In this document: positions 47,599 through 60,290 of the stretch, one piece after another
Layout: the number at the start of each line of letters is the position of its first letter
How positions within the stretch are numbered: the first letter of the stretch is position 1
Assembly: GCA_019914945.1 (NCBI GenBank)
Contig: CM034105.1
Location: 5,208,001 to 5,272,000 of the forward strand
DNA from: Typha latifolia
Taxonomy: Eukaryota; Streptophyta; Magnoliopsida; Poales; Typhaceae
DNA: 64,000 nt
Reading direction: 5' to 3'
The notes under the pieces: model-generated
Databases searched by the model: none
The model's input: only the letters and a program-made list of their open reading frames with translations
Told to the model about the DNA's origin: nothing
Translations under genes and position numbers: made by a program

Positions 47599-49569
47599 AT
47601 GTTTGTTGCCATGAAAAGGAGGGCTCTTTCCACTCCTCTTGAAGCCCTTTTCTTACTGTTATTGAGCAACATATGTTATGGCACGGAGAGTGATATCCAA
47701 TGCTTGAGAACTTTAAAGAAATCTTTGAAAGACCCATATAGCATGCTTGCGGATTCATGGAACTTCAATAACAACACTGAGGGTTTCATATGCAAATTTA
47801 ATGGTGTCGAATGCTGGCATCCAGATGAAAATAAGGTTCTTAATTTGCATCTCTCCAGTATGAGCCTTGAAGGTCAATTTCCTTTGGGTCTTGAAAATTG
47901 TTCTAGTTTGACTGGACTAGACCTTTCCAATAACAACCTTTCTGGACCCATTCCTGCCAACATCTCGAAAATGTTGCAGTATGTGACAAGTCTTGATCTC
48001 TCCTATAATAATTTTTCGGCTGAAATTCCTACAAACCTATCAAACTGTACATATCTTAATATCCTTGATCTTAAACACAACCAGCTAACTGGAGAAATTC
48101 CATGGCAAATGAGCCGGCTTACTCGATTGACATCAATTAATGTCGCTGATAATCTCTTATCTGGTCCCATTCCACCATTTTTGAGTTCCTTTTCATCTGA
48201 AGGCTTTGCAAACAATCCAGGGCTTTGTGGGACTCCTTTGGATGCTTGCCAGGGGCTTACCAGGAAGCAACACCCTGCAGTCATTATTGGGGCAGCTATT
48301 GGTGGAGCTTTATTTGTTGTTACACTAGCAGGGATTGTTCTATTTTACTATTCACGTAAAGTGCCTATCAAGAAGAAGGAAAGGGACACCCATGAAAATA
48401 AATGGGCAAAGAGTCTAAAGGGAACCAAAGCTATTAAGGTAAGCCACTGTGTTTTTTCATCTTTCTTCTCTGTTAGTTAACTTTTGTCAATAACACAGTT
48501 TCCAAATTTGTGATATTTTATTTACCTTGCTTATTGTGTATACAAACTCATGATTTTCTTTATTATCCAGGTTTCCCTGTTTGAAAAATCGGTCTCAAAA
48601 ATGAACCTGAGTGATCTTATGAAGGCCACCAATGACTTCAGCAAAGAAAATATCATTGGCACAGGGAGAACAGGCACTATGTACAAGGCAGTACTGCCTG
48701 ATGGTTCTTTTCTTGCTCTTAAAAGGCTACAGGATTCACAATATTCTGAATCACAATTTGCCTCGGAGATGGCAACACTAGGTAGTGTGAGGCACCGCAA
48801 CTTGGTTCCCCTTTTGGGCTTTTGTGATGCCAAGAAGGAGAGGTTGTTGGTATATAAGCACATGTCCAATGGAAGCCTGTATGATCAGCTGCATCAGGCA
48901 GATGGCAAAGAGAATGCTGTAGAGTGGCCACTAAGGCTAAGAATCAGTATTGGAGCAGCTAGAGGCCTAGCATGGCTTCATCATAGTTGCAATCCACGTA
49001 TTCTTCATAGGAACATAAGCTCCAAGTGCATCCTCTTGGATGAAGATTATGAACCTAAGATATCTGACTTTGGACTAGCAAGACTTATGAATCCAATTGA
49101 TACTCATCTTAGCACTTTTGTTAATGGCGAGTTTGGTGATTTTGGTTATGTGGCACCTGAGTATGCCCGCACGCTAGTAGCTACTCCTAAGGGTGATGTT
49201 TACAGCTTTGGAATAGTTCTGCTTGAGCTTGTAACTGGCCAGAGACCCACTCAAGTGTCCAATGCTCCAGAGAGCCTTAAGCTCAGTTTGGTAGAGTGGA
49301 TCATTTATCTTTCTAACAATTCTCTTCTTCAAGAGGCAATAGATAAGTCTTTAATAGGAAAGAACTATGACGCCGAGCTTCTCCAATTTTTGAAAGTTGC
49401 ATGTTCTTGTGCTCTGTCTTCTCCTAAAGAAAGGCCAACTATGTTTGAGGTATATCAGCTTCTGAGAGCTATTGGAGAAAGATATCACTTCACGGCTGAC
49501 GATGAAATAGTGTTGCCGATTCAAAGTACAGATGCTGATTTCCTAGATGAACTTATTGTGGCACGGTAA
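47599..49569 (+). CDS. BIR1: BIR1-like LRR receptor kinase (HRN in place of HRD)
   Basis: Plasma-membrane LRR receptor-like kinase of the BIR family, which binds BAK1-type co-receptors and restrains cell-death and immune signalling in Arabidopsis. Two exons, 47599-48438 and 48571-49569, join in frame to 612 residues, close to the Arabidopsis protein. Order: signal peptide ([12 protein letters not shown]), LRR cap and about five LRRs ([36 protein letters not shown]), an NPGLCG cap, a transmembrane helix ([20 protein letters not shown]), and a kinase domain. The glycine loop is [12 protein letters not shown], the VAIK-type lysine is in LALKRL, DFG is intact, but HRD reads HRN ([13 protein letters not shown]), so the catalytic aspartate is missing. 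Arabidopsis BIR1 also carries this change. Start could also be the second Met at 47611. Confidence 0.93.
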
Positions 49570-50681
49570 AGGAGAAACTTGAAATGCTGTATAAATAAGC
49601 AATTTATTCCTAGTATCATGACATGAAATGTTGTGCTACAGCTATCCCTTCATTTGTTGATATAACTTGATCTCCATCTCTGCATGTTGTGATGCACAGT
49701 TTTCTCCAGGCAATGGTACGCTACTACTCTCATCATGTTCAAAGAATAGCTCATTTGTATCAGCGTCACCTTAGCTATTTTGGCCATTAGTTGGGAAATG
49801 TTTGCTGAGGTGTTGGTAAAATAATGTGTGCCTAGTTGGAAGGTGTCCTATCTTTTGTTTTCCCCTTTATTATGATCGCTTGTATATCGTCGCAAAAATA
49901 TTTTAAGACAAAGATAAGTTCCAGTACTCAGCGATCATTCACTTACATGATATGAGTGAAAATCTAGCAAGTAAGTAGCCCACTGCTTCTCAACATGCGA
50001 AAGATATTTTGAGCATTAGGCGAGAACAGTCAGATTAGCCATTAGTTTTATCTATACTTCGCAATGTATAATAAGGTTGTTGTGGATGTCAAAGCAAATT
50101 ATTTATGTTCTTATTTCTACAATATTACTTGAGAATTTAATGAGCTTTTTTTTATCATTGCCTTTGTGGGGATCTCATTGGTTATAAACTTATAATGCTG
50201 TATATATTATCTCAAGTTGCCACTCCCTGGATTAGTAACGACAGTGTTTATGTCGTTTACTTATGGAAAATTGGGCCACCTAAGATATTGATGAAAATAT
50301 AGGGTGTTGTTTCAAAATTTTCCTAATATTTTAAAGTAATATATTAGATCCAAAGAATAATTATATCTTGGAAGTTAGTTGAGAAGAGAATACATAGTGT
50401 GCTGTTTTTCTCCCCCATGGATGTTGGTGGGTGGGTCAAGAAATTGGGCTCAGACTTGTTAATTATCTTAAGTAAACAAACAAAAATCTTAGAACTGTTT
50501 TTAATATGTGAAAAGAAAAGGAAAAGAAAGAAGAAGAAAAAAATGGAACCTATCTAACGTTCTATGGAGCTAACAAAGAACAGAGTCTCTCTATTCAACA
50601 AAGGATGTAGAAGACTTTTTAGCAACCAAATGGAGGAATTACAAGTGTTGACTAATGTGTGGGAGTTCTTTTTTTCTTTTC
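49570..50681. other. 3' flank of the BIR1-like gene
   Basis: Non-coding. Up to about 50235 it is shared with the decayed duplicate at 56.2-56.7 kb. Beyond that I see nothing recognisable; the short open frame at 50564-50749 overlaps the next element's end and is not a gene. Confidence 0.6.
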
Positions 50682-51537
50682 ACCAAACTAGCCCTCTTTT
50701 AAATTCTATTTACCTAACTAAACTATATCTCATACTTAATTTTAAATAAGTGTTGAATAATTTATCATTTTATTTTAGATGAAAATGTTAGAAATTTGTT
50801 TTTATAAAATACTAAATTATTTAACGCTTTACACTTTAGAAAATACTGAATAGTTCAACATTATATTAGAAAATATAAAAAATATTAAAATTAAAATTTG
50901 GAAAAGGTATCATTTTTTTTGTTATTCTGAGCATAGCAGGCTGTATTGAATAACTGCACTATTGTAACCTATAAATATTTTCATATATCCACAATAATAT
51001 ATTTTATAATTAAAATGAATAATCGAGCACAAAGTCATAATATTACAAACTTTTTTATTTATCTCTATCTATATCTTTCTCGTTTGAGATCCGATTAAGC
51101 TTTGATTAAAATTATTATATTTATTTTTGTTTCATCTTCATAATGGCATATCATAAGTCTAAGATAGACAGTTAGTTAGAAGTTACATCTCCATAATAGC
51201 ATATCATAAGTCCAAAATAAACTATCGGTTAGAAGTTATGATATGCAATTCACCGTCTTAATAAGACGCCAACTAATTTAGTATTTTTAATTATAAAATA
51301 TTTATCATTTCAACGTATTATATGTATCATCTTTACTTAGTAAAATATTCTAATAAATCAGTGTTTTATTTAGAAAAACACTAAAATGATAGGCATTTTA
51401 ATTTTTGAACAAAGTAAAATGATTAAATAATTCAGTGTTTTATTTAGGGCTACAATTAACTATACTTTTTTTTTTGGTATTAAGTTTAGAGTGTTATTTA
51501 TTTTGGTAAATAAAGATTAAAAGAGGGTTAGTTTGGT
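50682..51537. mobile_element. TIR element (MITE-like) upstream of the reductase gene
   Basis: Left end ACCAAACTAGCCCTCTTTTA and right end read inward ACCAAACTAACCCTCTTTTA are near-perfect inverted repeats. The similarity runs on for about 20 more bases (TCTATTTACC against CTTTATTTACC). The inside is AT-rich with short palindromes like those at 44869-45403 (ATACTGAATAGTTCAACATT, CACTAAAATGATAGG). About 855 bp, no coding capacity. Its right end lies about 300 bp before the reductase start codon. The target duplication is not clear. Confidence 0.72.
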
Positions 51538-51835
51538 CAAAACGGAATATTTGGAAATTAGCTTGCACCGATCAAACTCGCATTACCGCGGACTAAGACG
51601 GAGGAGGGAAAGAAAAATTCACGGTTCGCTGGCTCTCTGCTCGCTGTTCCCTGTTCAATGCTCCAGACGTGGCAGTGGCAGTGGCAGCTCACGCCCACCC
51701 CCTGTCCCATTCCACGGGACACCGGTCTCGGTGTCTCACTCCCTGCCTTACCAACCCGCGCCGTCGCGCTTTTAAAACCACACCGAACCCCCAAACCCAA
51801 AGGGCAATCGAGGAGGAGGAGGAGGAGGAAGAAGA

Positions 51836-53923
<2,088 letters not shown>

Positions 53924-55261
53924 ACTTAGTAAGCCGTCTTTTCTTAACTAATAAGAATAAGAGTCTGTGTGTTGATGGCTCAGAACTCAGAAGTATTAAT
54001 CTTTCACTTATAGGAAGCTATTGGAATCAAGAATAGACTCAATAGGTTTCTTGATATGATTGAAAAAGGAGTCAATTTGCTATTATGTTTTTCCTCTTTT
54101 TTTGTTGTTATAATGTTGAAAGAGGTTTCCACAGGATGGCTAAACTGTGGATAGTTATATGCGAGAAGTCTATTATTATGTCCTTCTTTTCTTTCTTCTC
54201 ATGTGATTTTGTTCAACAAGGAATTGAATTGTTTTGTTTATATGTTTTGTTTCATTTATTTTCCTCTGTTTTATAATTTATTGGAATGCAATTAGCTAGA
54301 AGAGTGATATATCATAATGATATCAGGTTATGAATATCATTATGCACGAAGTTGATGGTTAAAATGATAAATTCAGAGATAATTACCATGATGAGAGGTT
54401 AATAATATTACTCTTAATTTCCCCTATATCTATAAACCGGACTATATTTCTATGGGAGCAATTAAGTTCTTTTATATATCAAATTAATAGCTGATTAATC
54501 GTTGCAACTGTTATAATAGCCCAGATAATGGGAGTTAATGATATAATAATCACTAAACAAGTTTTTGTAATTAAAAGGGAGAGAACAAGAGAGAGCCATT
54601 ATATAATCACAGTATCAGGTAAAGATTCCATGGAACTACAGGATTTATTTAACTGTTTTCAGAACTAGTACTCTAATTTATTGGAAGAGGCTTTTTATTA
54701 GTAAGTTAGTATCATGATTTCCAGGATACATAGAAAATTTCAGTCATTAATAAATATTTTAAGAGATATTAGTCACATAGGGAAAAGTTGAAATAATATA
54801 GGGAAAAAGATATTTTACCTCCTTGTGGTGAGGCCAAAAATTAGTGTCCTCGTGAATATTAATTTTGGTTGATTAACTCATTTGTAGTTCTACTTAATAA
54901 ACATTAATTTTATATAAAAAGATTAGAGTGCTATTTTTATTTTACAACCAGCTAGTATAATTCTCTTTTATCTTTCTTATTTTGTGTTTTAGACATTGCA
55001 TATCTTTTAAAAAAGATATACCATACAAAGTTCAACAGTGTTAACGAAGGTATCTCTACTGTTTGGCTTTAGGCCAAAAAATTAACAATCTTATGTTAAG
55101 TCACAGCTACAAAAAAAATTAAGCTACAGAGATAAATTTAAGGAAGCATTCTGAATTTTTAGCTGAGGTAAGATAAGTTTAAGGAGCTAAACTTTGCAAT
55201 AGAGCGTATATCAAGCTCCCTTGAGGTAAAATACAGAAGAGAGAGTTTCCTGCCAACTTCT

Positions 55262-56168
55262 CTAAAAAGTTGCAGTATGTGACAACTCTTGATCTCTCCT
55301 ATAATAGTTTTTCAGCTGAAATTCCTACAAATCTATCAAACTGTACATATATTAATATCTTTGATTTACAACACAGCCGGCTAACTTGAGAAATTCCATG
55401 CCAAATGAGCCGGCTTTGCTGATAATCTCTTATCTGGTACCATGCTACCATTTTGGCTCTGCAAACAATCCGGGGCGTAGTAACACTTTGCAGTCGTACC
55501 AACTAACTCTAGTAGAGTTTGGTAGGTACATATCTTCCCTATGACTAAGAGGGTCAAGAGTTCAACTCCAATCCTAAATAATATTGTGGAAAAATTATTT
55601 GGTGATTGTGCTTAATGGCTCGACTCGGTAGTGTGGTTGACTTGGAGGAGCAGCTCGACAGCGCGACGGCTTGAAGCAAGTTTCAATAACGTTTGGTTCA
55701 GAATAATTGTACGCACATGATTTGAAGCCTAGACTAGGCAACTTACTATATTAGCTAAAAGCCTTGTGAAATCTAAGTGCCTCTATATTTAGAGAGAGTT
55801 GGCTCTTTATCCGGTCCATATCTAACCTTTGAACTCATCAATAATTTAAATAAAAAAGACACCTTGCAATCATTATTGCAGCAGCTACCGATGTTTATTT
55901 GTTGTTACACTAGCTGGGATTGCTCTATTTTGCTGTTAGTGTAAAGTGGCTATCAAGCATATGAAAATAAATGGGCAAAGAGTCTAAACTCTAAAGGAAA
56001 CCAAAGCTATTAAGGTAAGCTACTGTGTTTTTTTTTCATCTTTCTTCTCTGTTGGTTAACTTTGTCAATAACACAGTTTCCAAATTTGTGATATTTTATT
56101 AACCTAAGATATCTGACTTGGGACCTGCAAAGCTGTTGAAACCAATTGACACTCATCTTAGCACTTAA
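55262..56168 (+). pseudogene. BIR1-like pseudogene (tandem duplicate)
   Basis: Matches 47975-48525 of the functional gene, then a fragment of the kinase exon (AAGATATCTGACTTGGG, source 49058-49130). The LRR part has an in-frame stop (CGGCTAACTTGAGAAATT in place of CTAACTGGAGAAATT), small deletions, and a 363-bp insertion. The exon 1/intron boundary is kept. Most of the kinase domain is deleted on both sides of the DFG segment. It cannot give a receptor. Confidence 0.88.
55496..55858 (+). mobile_element. SINE-like insertion in the BIR1-like pseudogene
   Basis: The insert is flanked by ACACTTTGCAGTC (55483-55495) and ACACCTTGCAATC (55859-55871), a 13-bp target duplication with two changes; the functional copy has a single such site. 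Near its left end GTCAAGAGTTCAACTCC resembles a pol III B box, and the right end is A-rich (TTTAAATAAAAAAG). Both are SINE traits. It does not resemble the SINE at 28.0 kb. Calling it a SINE is inference; the insertion and duplication are directly visible. Confidence 0.6.
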
Positions 56169-56502
56169 TTAATCTCCTCCATCTCTGCATGTGTAATACT
56201 ACTCTCATGCTTGCAGAATTGCTCATATGTATCAGTATCACCTTTAAATATTTTGGTCACCTTTGTTTTCCCCCACTTCTATGAACACTTGTATAACATT
56301 AAGACATAAATAGGTACCAGTACTCAGTGGTCATTCACTAAGAGTGGGTGGGTATCTAGCAAAAGATATTTGAACAATCCATTACTTTTATCTATACTTC
56401 TCAATGTGGATGTCAAAACAAATGCTTTAGGTTTTTATTTATAGAATGATATTAAACGATTTAAGGAACTTCTTTATCATTGCTTTGGTAGGGATCTCAT
56501 TG

Positions 56503-56675
56503 TTTTTTTTTTTCCAAATACTTGTTATATCCAGACATGTCGGTTGATCAATCTAGGCTATAGATTTTGCAATCTTGAGTAGCTAGGCTGGCTAACCTAT
56601 GAGCCGCCTTATTATTAGTTCGACTCGTGAAACATACCCTAACATTGGGGCAAATAAAAATCCACCTTTTTTTTT
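56503..56675 (-). mobile_element. 5'-truncated LINE insertion in the duplicate's 3' flank
   Basis: The source flank reads GGGATCTCATTGGTTATAAAC; in the duplicate this is broken by 173 bases. On the minus strand these encode RTNNKAAHRLASLATQDCK and end in a poly(A) stretch, the C-terminus of the RNase H-like domain of plant LINEs. Only the last 50 or so codons are present. Confidence 0.75.
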
Positions 56676-56821
56676 AGTTATAAACTTATAATGTTGTATA
56701 TATTCTCTTCAAGTTGCCCCTCGCTGGATTAGATCCTTGTCTGTCATTAAAGAATAATGATTGTTGGATATCCTAGTCAATATTTATGTATATTTATAGT
56801 TTCCTCGATTCAGTTTAGTGT

Positions 56822-57437
56822 TGTTGGGAAATATAACGGTATGGAATCATGAATCCCTTTGTTATCCTATTGTAATTTTTTAACTCTATTTTTTGGCCCA
56901 TTTTCAAAGTATTATTTGTATCTGTCTCAAATTTTATGTAGCAAAGTCTACACTTATGCTTTTCACAAGATAATAGTTTTTTTTTTTAAATCTTCACAAG
57001 GATTAACTTCAAGTATCTAAAAAAAAAGTAAGTTTATGTTTCTTGATACTTAGGAAAATTATAATCGATAGAGTATTATTATTGTTTAATTTTTTTACTA
57101 TGAAATTATTAAGGGGGGAGATTATTAGTGCAAATTTGTAATGATAAATTTATGTATACAAAACACTAAATATTTAATTTAATTTTTTTGTATTATCAAG
57201 TTATATTACCTATAGAAGATTGGATGTGTTATTAACACCCGTGAGCGGAGGGAGAGAAACTAGGTTAGGATAGAGGCCTCCCTCCTCCTAGCCAAAAGGG
57301 GAGGAGAGTAAGCGGAGTAAATGCAGCATAGAAAAGATCTCTCTATTAGGGTTTTCTTACAAAAAGCTCTTGTGTGGGAAGAATAGAAAATAAGAATAGT
57401 GTTAGATATGTATACTTATATAGTATCAAGAGCCGAG
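56822..57437 (+). mobile_element. LTR retroelement remnant with primer-binding-site-like motif
   Basis: TAGTATCAAGAGCCGAGC at about 57421-57438 resembles the initiator-Met tRNA primer-binding site common in Ty1/copia elements (TGGTATCAAGAGCC), and is preceded by a plausible LTR end. TGTTGGGAAATATA at about 56824 is a typical LTR start, and a purine run AAGGGGGGAGA lies near 57110. The exact limits and whether one or two elements are present cannot be told. No coding domain follows. Confidence 0.4.
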
Positions 57438-57679
57438 CTTAAATGAACCTAAATCTCTACTTAAAATTAGTTTTGAGCCTAGCATTTTGTTTAGATTCGT
57501 CTCACATAATTCTGAGCGAGACTAGGGTTGCTCATGTGCTGGGTTGGGCTTGGCCCAGTCGAAAAAAAACTTTTAACAAAAAGAATTATGAATCAAGAAG
57601 CTAAATTATCTCATAATATCATGATACTTTTTTTTTCATATGTTCACATCTTACATCCACATTAACTTATAGAAATTCA

Positions 57680-58274
57680 ATATTTTGAATTCCTACTACT
57701 AGTGAATGGGCTAATATATACGGGCTCTGGTCGGGTCGAGAATTATGGGCTTGGAACGGGTCAAGCTTTAGACCCTCTTGACCGGAGCCAATCTAATAGT
57801 ATTTCGAATCAAGTCGGGTTAGGTTTTCACCATAATTTTGTTAGGTTGGACATGAATCGTTTTCAAGCCTGCGAGCTTTTTGAACGGATCTAGTGCTCAA
57901 GCCAAGCTTAGTTCAAGCCTAAATCGAGCTCAAGTTTTAAATAAGATCAATTCAAGTTTTAAACAAACCTAGTTCATGTAAGAGTTGATTAAAGCTTGAA
58001 ATTCAAGGTTCGAACCCGTAAATTTATCAAAAGAATGGAACTCTAATACATGCAACTAATTATCAAATTATCAAAATAAAAATAGACTATTATGTTTAGT
58101 TAGTAGGGTTAGATCAAACTAGAGGCAGATATAAACCATTATGTCTTAATCTAATAGTCACAAATTATACATAGCATAAATTAATATTATATATATATAT
58201 AAGTTTGGCTCGAAATTAATTTCCATCAAATTTAGTAGACCAAGCACGGTTGATTCATATTATCGAGTACATGA
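57680..58274. other. Repeat-like sequence with GAGC/GCTC words
   Basis: Words such as AAGCCTAAATCGAGCTCAAG recall the subterminal region of the element at 35986-36803. No inverted ends or target duplication could be fixed. The open frame at 57702-57893 is not a recognised gene. Confidence 0.3.
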
Positions 58275-58866
58275 CTTACTCTTTGTTTGGCATCACTGAT
58301 TCGGGGTAAGGTCTATTCACTGAGCCTTTTGCTTATGACTCTATTTCTTTTCTAATCCCCTCAGATATGTGGTACGTAATAACGACTTGAGAAGATATTT
58401 TAGAGCAATGATGAGGTAAGCTATATATGCGAGATGGTATAGATGATAGTTTATATAGAAATTAAGTTGTACCAGTATCTGATACTTGTACTCTTTTGTA
58501 TTAGACGATGATTTGTATAATACAGGTCGAATCATAGTGTACTCTTATATTAGTTATTTTAGTTGTATCTTGATGGTTTGTTGTGGCTTGTGTGGGTCCT
58601 GCCAGATTATGTAGCGGTCTAGTGTATATTATTGTGGACTTTGATATTCATATGTTAACAGGTTTATTTGGTTAAGAGTATGATTTATTTGGTGATGGAT
58701 TATGTGGTCATGGATAGGTTAGCATGTTTTATTTGATGATGTCATAATTATATGTGCTCAGGAGAGTATCTGGGTGTGACGGGCTCCGCCCGACCTGTCG
58801 CGTGCGCCGCACGTGCCGTGTGGGCGCGTGGGCGTGCACGTGCCCGTGCTGGGCGGGGGCATTACA
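58275..58866 (-). mobile_element. LTR-like fragment with GC-rich end
   Basis: Read on the minus strand it begins TGTAATGCCCCCGCCC, a common LTR-type start. It then has a roughly 90-base block of GC-rich sequence (58775-58862) full of CGTGCGC and GCGTGGGCG words, then AT-rich sequence. The far end is not resolved. The plus-strand open frame at 58752-58952 spans the GC block and is not a gene. Confidence 0.4.
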
Positions 58867-59251
58867 ATACCAACCACTGCTCTGTTTGTCATTGTCAAGC
58901 AATTAAAATAGGCTTTAATAAGAAACAAAAACATTTCAAATATAAAATTTAAAATAAAAATCTTTACCTACTACTTGCCAATGTTAAATGCCTCTTGATT
59001 AATACGTAGGATAGAGATCCCATACAATTACAACACTTGAAATATGACTTAAATTTATATTCTAAACTCACAAATATCATGCAAGAAAGTTCAATTATAG
59101 AATTGGAAATCAGGAATTTAATAGTCTTAGGATCTACTGTATATCTCTTGGCTTTAGCAACACCCACCCACAAAACGTGCAAGTGTCTTGGATATATATA
59201 TATATGAAAACACAAGAGGAATGTTGTAAGTGCACAAGCATATCTAAAAAA

Positions 59252-59509
59252 CGGAACACAAGATTTACGTGATTCACTCAATGCCGGGCTACATCTAGTA
59301 GTATGAGGAAAAGTAATTTTACTATTAAGAATATGAGAAATAAGTAGCGAAATCTCATCTGTTTACTATCTATAAGTAACCGGAACACAAGATTTACGTG
59401 ATTCACTCAATGCCGGGCTACATCTAGTAGTATGAGGAAAAGTAATTTTACTATTAAGAATATGAGAAATAAGTAGCGAGATCTCATCTGTTTACTATCT
59501 ATAAGTAAC
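59252..59509. repeat. Two tandem copies of a 129-bp unit
   Basis: 59252-59380 and 59381-59509 differ at one base that I could find (GCGAAATC against GCGAGATC). Each opens CGGAACACAAGATTTACGTG and closes CTATAAGTAAC. ACACAAGATTTACGTG is a frequent word in plant copia-type LTRs, so the unit is probably part of an LTR. The near identity points to a recent duplication. Confidence 0.9.
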
Positions 59510-59990
59510 TGATGGCTCCTTTTAGAGCAGTGAGGAAATTGGAGGAGCTGACTTCGTTGTTCGACATTCTAATTATGCCTCCCTTTTTGCGGGTGCTCAT
59601 TGTGGATCGTATTTGTCCGTCTTGATAGCTGAGGCAGCGGTGATTAGAGATGCACTACTATTTCTAGGAGACAAATTGAATCTGATTCTCTCTTTGTGGT
59701 CAATATTTTGAATGGTGCAGCTAAGCCTGCTTAGTCCGTAAAGGCCATAGTGGAAGACATAAATTTTCTTACTTGTAATTATTAAAATTGTAAAGTTAAC
59801 TATATTTTTAGAGAGGCTAATCATTTTGCCAATTGGTTGGCTAATTATGGTAGAATAGGCTATGGTTATATTTGAGATGAGAATTTTCTTTTGATTTTTT
59901 ATAGTTGTTCGTCTCCGATTCTAACGAAGCTTTTTGTAATCGTAGAAGTTAGTTTATAAAATCCCTTTTCATTTAGAAAAAAAAAACTAG
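59508..59990 (+). pseudogene. 5'-truncated LINE, RNase H-like domain
   Basis: Encodes EIGGADFVVRHSNY, then GAHCGSYLSVLIAEAAVIRDA, then in another frame ESDSLFVVNILNGAAKPA and NYIFREANHFANWLANYGR, the end of the RNase H-like (RVT_3) domain of plant LINE ORF2. It closes with a poly(A) at 59977-59986. CTATAAGTA flanks it at 59499-59507 and 59991-59999 as a target duplication. At least two stops and a frameshift make it dead. Confidence 0.85.
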
Positions 59991-60290
59991 CTATAAGTAT
60001 ATAACCTTATGAGAGGAAAACCTTTTTGTTACCCATCCTTAAACAAATCAGTTTTCAAGAGTCTCCTAGCCATCATTTCTGACCAAACTTGAAACTTTGA
60101 ATTGACAAGAAAACTTGGAGAGCTAAACCCTCAATTCCTTTCTTCTCTACACCAACGAGAGAGAGAGAAACTTCTTCTATCAACCCACCTAATATTTAGG
60201 TAAACTCAAGCTCTCTTCGTTCAGTCGAAAATTATGAGTCAAGAAAAACTCGAACCTATTTGATTTGATTAGGTGAGTTTGATATCAGAA
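59991..60290 (+). mobile_element. Probable continuation of the LTR split by the LINE
   Basis: The sequence after the LINE ends with TTTGATATCAGAAAGCC near 60269-60285, a degenerate primer-binding-site-like motif, as expected just past a 5' LTR. With the 129-bp unit on the other side, this suggests one copia-like LTR interrupted by the LINE. This is inference. Confidence 0.35.

Larger units (their letters stand above)
45511..50235 (+). repeat. Source copy of a tandem segmental duplication (BIR1-like locus)
   Basis: The 5' flank, gene and 3' flank here are repeated, in the same order and orientation, at 54439-56731. Matching landmarks are GGACTATATTTCTGTGGGAG (45511), TTTTTGTAATTAAAAGGGA (about 45725), the LRR exon, the intron after AAAGCTATTAAGGTAAGC, and the 3' flank ending CTCAAGTTGCCAC near 50220. 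Confidence 0.85.
54439..56731 (+). repeat. Decayed second copy of the BIR1-like locus
   Basis: Collinear with 45511-50235 but shortened from 4.7 to 2.3 kb by deletions. The 5' flank (54439-55060) matches 45511-45920. The exon 1 part starts at about 55262 (source 47975). It retains the intron sequence after ATTAAGGTAAGC, so it is a DNA-level duplicate and not a processed copy. The end near 56731 matches 50235. It carries two later insertions, at 55496-55858 and 56503-56675. Confidence 0.85.

Noticed and set aside
58752..58952. Ala/Arg-rich open frame in the GC island
   Set aside because: Composition effect of the GC-rich LTR-like end; no family resemblance.
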